From the NCBI GenBank assembly GCA_964655175.1, contig CAZZLY010000063.1, positions 1 to 17,802 on the forward strand: a DNA stretch of 17,802 nucleotides, in the 5' to 3' direction. Shown here piece after piece: positions 14,815 to 17,802 of the stretch. Source of the DNA: JAIOPA01 sp964655175. Lineage in GTDB: Bacteria; Eisenbacteria; RBG-16-71-46. Within the stretch, counting starts at the first letter, position 1. Each line of letters begins with the position of its first letter. The translations under genes were made by a program, and so were the position numbers. Under the pieces are notes generated by a model. It saw nothing but the letters and a program-made list of their open reading frames with translations, did no database searches and had not been told where the DNA came from.

Positions 14815-15960
14815 ATGGATTTCGAACTGTCCGCTGAACAGCAGGAGCTGCGCGCCGCGGTGCGCGCGTTCGCGCGCGAGGAGCTCAACCACGACCTCGA
14901 GGCCCGCGATCACGAGGGCACGTTCCCGCGCGATTGCTGGCTCAAGTGCGCCGAGTTCGGCCTGCTGGGTCTGCCGGTGCCCGCCGAGTACGGCGGTCAG
15001 GGCGAGGATCTGGTGACGACGACGATCGCGATGGAGGCGCTGGGCTGGGGCTGCCGCGACAACGGCCTCGTGTTCTCGCTCAACGCCCAGATGTGGGCGG
15101 TGCAGATGCCGATCGTGCACTACGGCTCCGAGGAGCAGAAGCGCACGTGGCTGCCGCGGTTGCTCTCGGGCGAGATCGTCGGCGCGCACGCGATCACCGA
15201 ACCCGGCGCGGGCTCCGACGTGTTCTCGCTCACCTCGCGCGCCGAGCATCGCGACGGCGGCTACGTGCTCAACGGCCAGAAGACGTTCTCGTCGAACTCG
15301 CCGGTCGCCGGCCTGGCGCTCGTGTTCGCGTACCTGCAGCGCGAGGGCCAGAAGCCCGCGCTGACCGCGTTCCTGGTGCCGCGCGAGACGAAGGGCGTCA
15401 CGTTCGGCAAGCCGATCCCCAAGATGGGCCTGCGCACCTCGCCCATGGGCGAGGTCATCCTCGAGGACTGCTTCGTGCCCGAGTCGGCGCGGCTGGGCCC
15501 CGAGGGCGCCGGCATGCGCATCTTCAACTCGGCCATGGAATGGGAGCGCGCCTGCATCTTCGCCGGGCACCTGGGCGCCATGGAGCGCCTGCTCGACGAT
15601 TGCATCGCGTACGCCAAGAAGCGCCGGCAGTTCGGCCAGCCGATCGCCAAGTTCGAATCGGTCGCCGATCGCATCGCCGACATGAAGGTGTCGATCGAGG
15701 CCGGCCGTTGGCTGCTCTACAAGGTGGGTTGGCTCGCGGGCAAGGGCAAGAACGCGGTGCTCGAGGCCGCGATCGCCAAGCTGTTCGTGAGCGAGATGCA
15801 CAACCAGGCCGCGCTCGACGCGCTGCAGTTGTACGGCGGTTACGGTTACATGAAGGAGTACCCGATCGAGCGTGAGGTGCGTGACGCGCTGTCCGGCACG
15901 CTCTACTCGGGCACCAGCGAGATGCAGCGCAAGATCATCGCGCGCTGCCTCGGGCTCTAG
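14815..15960 (+). CDS. Acyl-CoA dehydrogenase-family flavoenzyme, probably acting on a carrier-bound aminoacyl thioester
   Basis: Protein of 381 aa, standard for the family, from the ATG at 14815 with GGGAGA (14800-14805), 3 nt after the previous stop. FAD-binding and family signatures: 'AHAITEPGAGSDVFSLT' (124-140), 'VLNGQKTFSSNSP' (151-163), 'KRRQFGQPIAKFES' (269-282), 'LYGGYGY' (339-345) and 'YSGTSEMQRKIIAR' (364-377). At the MCAD base position (YEGT) it has Ser365, while 'EWERACIFA' places Glu244 where isovaleryl-CoA dehydrogenase has its helix-G base (Glu254), with the 27-residue distance to FGQ the same in both. Prolyl-S-carrier-protein dehydrogenases (PltE, RedW, AnaB) belong to this branch. 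Between the hydrolases and an amino-acid ligase plus carrier, oxidation of a carrier-tethered amino acid such as proline is the likeliest role. An ordinary branched-chain acyl-CoA substrate remains possible. Confidence 0.85.
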   Translation: MDFELSAEQQELRAAVRAFAREELNHDLEARDHEGTFPRDCWLKCAEFGLLGLPVPAEYGGQGEDLVTTTIAMEALGWGCRDNGLVFSLNAQMWAVQMPIVHYGSEEQKRTWLPRLLSGEIVGAHAITEPGAGSDVFSLTSRAEHRDGGYVLNGQKTFSSNSPVAGLALVFAYLQREGQKPALTAFLVPRETKGVTFGKPIPKMGLRTSPMGEVILEDCFVPESARLGPEGAGMRIFNSAMEWERACIFAGHLGAMERLLDDCIAYAKKRRQFGQPIAKFESVADRIADMKVSIEAGRWLLYKVGWLAGKGKNAVLEAAIAKLFVSEMHNQAALDALQLYGGYGYMKEYPIEREVRDALSGTLYSGTSEMQRKIIARCLGL

Positions 15961-15968
15961 GAGACACG

Positions 15969-17567
15969 ATGCACCGACTGCTCCCGCGACTCGTCACGAT
16001 GGCGGCCGAACGGAACGCGGACGCCCCTGCGGTGGTCATGGACGGCGTGTCGTTGGATTACGGGACCCTCGAGGCCCGGTCGAACCGGTTCGCGCGCTCG
16101 CTCGTCTCGCACGGCGTGCGTCGCGGCGACCGCGTCGCGTTGTGGCTGCCCAAGTCGCCCGACGCGGTGGTCGCGCTGTACGGCATCATGAAGGCGGGCG
16201 CGGCCTACGTGCCCGTGGACCCGTCCGCGCCGGCCGCGCGTCTGGCGTACATCGCGCGCGACTGCGAGGTCGCGGCGCTGGTGACGACGCGCGATCGCGC
16301 CGCCTCGCTCGACGAGGCGTTCGCGGGCCGCGCGCCCATGCGCGCGCTGTGGTTCGCCGACCTCGACGACCCGCGCGCCGAGACGCCGCGCGTCGCCGGC
16401 CTGCCCGGCGTGCCGTGGGCCGCGCTCGCCTCCGAGGGCGCGCAGGCGTTCCATTCGCCCGCCCTCGAGGACGACCTCGCCTACATCCTGTACACGAGCG
16501 GCAGCACGGGTGAGCCCAAGGGCGTCATGCTGTCGCACCGCAACTGTCGCGTGTTCACCGACTGGGCCGCCGAGCACTACGGGCTCACGCCGCGCGATCG
16601 CGTCGCCAATCAGGCGCCGTTCCACTTCGATCTGTCCACGTTCGACCTGTACGCGTCGGCCTACGCCGGTGCGGCCGTGTACCCGGTGAGCGCGCGCATC
16701 GCGTCGTTCCCCAGCGCGGTGGCGCTGCGCTGGGCGCAGGATCGGCTGAGCGTGTGGTACTGCACGCCGAGCTCGCTGGTGCTCATGATGACGCGCGGTG
16801 GGCTCGAGAAGCACGACCTCTCGGCGCTGCGCGTGCTGTTGTTCGCGGGCGAGGTGTTCCCCAACAAGTACCTGCGTCAGCTCATGGCGCTCGCGCCGCA
16901 CGCGCGCTTCGCCAACCTGTACGGCCCCACCGAGACCAACGTGTGCACGTGGTACGACGTGGACGAGGCGCCCGAGGGCGACGCACCGCTGCCGATCGGT
17001 CGCGCGTGCCCGTTCGACGAGGCGCTGGTGCTCGACGAGTCGCTGCGCCCGGTGCCCAAGGGCGGCGTCGGCGAGCTGTGGATCCGCGGCGCCTCGGTGA
17101 TGCAGGGTTACTGGGGCAAGCCCGAGCGCACCGCGCTGTCGCTGCAGACGCTCGACATCGCCCCGGGCATCCGCGACCGCGCCTACCGCACGGGCGACCT
17201 CGTGCGCGACCGCGGCGACGGCCATCTGGAGTTCCTGGGCCGGCGCGACCATCAGGTGAAGACGCGCGGTTACCGCGTCGAGCTGGGCGAGATCGAGACG
17301 CGGCTCGCGGCGCATCCGGCGGTGGACGAGGCCGTGGTCGTGGCGATCCCCGACGACGAGGTCACCAACCGGCTCAAGGCCGTGGTCGTCATCAAGGCCG
17401 ACGAGGCGGTGACCGCGGACCAGCTCAAGCAGCACTGTGCAGCGACGCTGCCGCGCTATATGGTCCCCGAGCATCTGGAGTTCCGCAGCAGCCTGCCCCG
17501 CACGAGCAGCGGCAAGGTGGACCGCCGTTCGCTCGCCGAGTCCGACACCTCCAAGGAAGCGCGATGA
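15969..17567 (+). CDS. Stand-alone adenylation enzyme, amino acid--carrier protein ligase (AMP-forming)
   Basis: Protein of 532 aa from the ATG at 15969; the AGGAG overlaps the dehydrogenase stop. ANL-superfamily motifs are complete: 'YILYTSGSTGEPKGVM' (172-187), 'FHFDLSTFDLY' (218-228), 'NLYGPTETNVCTWY' (316-329), 'YRTGDLV' (406-412), 'GRRDHQVKTRGYRVELGEIE' (424-443) and C-terminal 'LPRTSSGKVDRRSL' with catalytic Lys516. Asp221 in FHFD matches the Asp that binds the alpha-amino group in amino-acid-activating domains (GrsA Asp235), so an amino acid is likelier than a fatty acid. 'GEVFPNKYLRQL' followed by GPTETNVCT is typical of the PltF/RedM prolyl ligases and of exosortase-A-linked ligases (TIGR03098), as I remember them. 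Substrate choice cannot be read reliably. ATGA overlap with the carrier gene implies the two work together. Confidence 0.9.
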   Translation: MHRLLPRLVTMAAERNADAPAVVMDGVSLDYGTLEARSNRFARSLVSHGVRRGDRVALWLPKSPDAVVALYGIMKAGAAYVPVDPSAPAARLAYIARDCEVAALVTTRDRAASLDEAFAGRAPMRALWFADLDDPRAETPRVAGLPGVPWAALASEGAQAFHSPALEDDLAYILYTSGSTGEPKGVMLSHRNCRVFTDWAAEHYGLTPRDRVANQAPFHFDLSTFDLYASAYAGAAVYPVSARIASFPSAVALRWAQDRLSVWYCTPSSLVLMMTRGGLEKHDLSALRVLLFAGEVFPNKYLRQLMALAPHARFANLYGPTETNVCTWYDVDEAPEGDAPLPIGRACPFDEALVLDESLRPVPKGGVGELWIRGASVMQGYWGKPERTALSLQTLDIAPGIRDRAYRTGDLVRDRGDGHLEFLGRRDHQVKTRGYRVELGEIETRLAAHPAVDEAVVVAIPDDEVTNRLKAVVVIKADEAVTADQLKQHCAATLPRYMVPEHLEFRSSLPRTSSGKVDRRSLAESDTSKEAR

Positions 17568-17802
17568 ACCTGACGCCGACCGAAGCCACCGTCCGCCAGT
17601 TCCTGATCGAGGACGTGTTCTACGACAAGGACCTCAAGGACCTGGGCCCCGACGACTCGCTGCTCGAGAAGGGTCTGCTCGACTCGCTGTCGATCCTGAA
17701 GACCGTGACGTTCTGCGAGGAGCAGTTCGGCATCACGATCCCCGACGAGGACGTGCTGCCCGATCACTTCGAGAGCGTCCGCGCGATCGCCAAGCTCGTC
17801 GA
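17564..17802 (+). CDS. Stand-alone acyl/peptidyl carrier protein, 3' end cut by window
   Basis: Seventy-nine residues are visible; the family is usually 80-95 aa, so nearly all is present. The ATG at 17564 overlaps the ligase stop (ATGA), with AAGGAA at 17553-17558. The phosphopantetheine attachment site is 'GLLDSLSIL' with Ser41 in Asp-Ser-Leu. Preceding 'DDSLLEKG' and following 'FCEEQFGITIPDEDVLPDHF' are typical of the short PltL/RedO/DltC-like carriers rather than fatty-acid AcpP. It should carry the aminoacyl group loaded by the adjacent ligase, present it to the flavoenzyme and hand it to a transferase that may lie beyond the window. A phosphopantetheinyl transferase is needed and is not encoded here. 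Confidence 0.9.
   Translation, partial: MNLTPTEATVRQFLIEDVFYDKDLKDLGPDDSLLEKGLLDSLSILKTVTFCEEQFGITIPDEDVLPDHFESVRAIAKLV

Noticed and set aside
13014..17802. Calling this a true exosortase/PEP-CTERM locus
   Set aside because: No exosortase, PEP-CTERM protein or associated glycosyltransferase is present, and the flavoenzyme is not a standard member of that set.

Overview
The window is a dense, very GC-rich bacterial chromosome segment with tightly packed genes and third-codon positions dominated by G/C. An AsmA-type envelope protein and a membrane-anchored YibQ-like protein point to a Gram-negative (diderm) cell. I cannot place the phylum from sequence alone; Gemmatimonadota, 'Eisenbacteria' or Myxococcota-like lineages would all fit. 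Three genes without a Shine-Dalgarno site have a TANNNT box 7-8 nt before their ATG, which suggests leaderless transcription. Other genes have good GGAGG-type sites. There are no tRNA or rRNA genes, CRISPR arrays, insertion sequences or phage genes.

Layout. 1-629 (-) is a KDPG aldolase cut by the window edge. 727-3288 (+) is an AsmA-family protein. 3314-5368 (-) is a divergent glycogen-debranching-enzyme relative, and 5473-6657 (-) is a YibQ-type 'divergent polysaccharide deacetylase' whose metal-ligand positions all look replaced. A GC-rich intergenic region (6658-6986) with alternative hairpins separates these from 6987-7925 (+), an exported Cys-rich repeat protein that ends in a strong hairpin terminator. 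8057-10790 (+) holds a sensor kinase, an OmpR-type regulator and a small exported protein. 10795-12851 (-) holds rsmA/ksgA and a membrane-anchored HEAT-repeat protein.

The last region, 13014-17802 (+), is one compact operon running off the window: two overlapping alpha/beta-hydrolase-fold proteins (one with Arg and one with Cys where the nucleophile Ser belongs), an isovaleryl-CoA-dehydrogenase-type flavoenzyme, an amino-acid-type AMP ligase and a stand-alone carrier protein. The ligase, dehydrogenase and carrier protein match the three-part logic that makes pyrrolyl-S-carrier protein from proline (PltF/PltE/PltL; RedM/RedW/RedO). The hydrolase pair, ligase and carrier protein resemble accessory genes of exosortase A/PEP-CTERM loci. 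The mix of the two is the strongest candidate for an undescribed system: an amino acid would be loaded on the carrier, oxidised there, and passed on or released with help from the odd hydrolase pair.

A second theme is enzyme folds with missing catalytic residues (debranching enzyme, deacetylase, first hydrolase). All functional calls rest on reading motifs by eye and on remembered family signatures; no database search was run.
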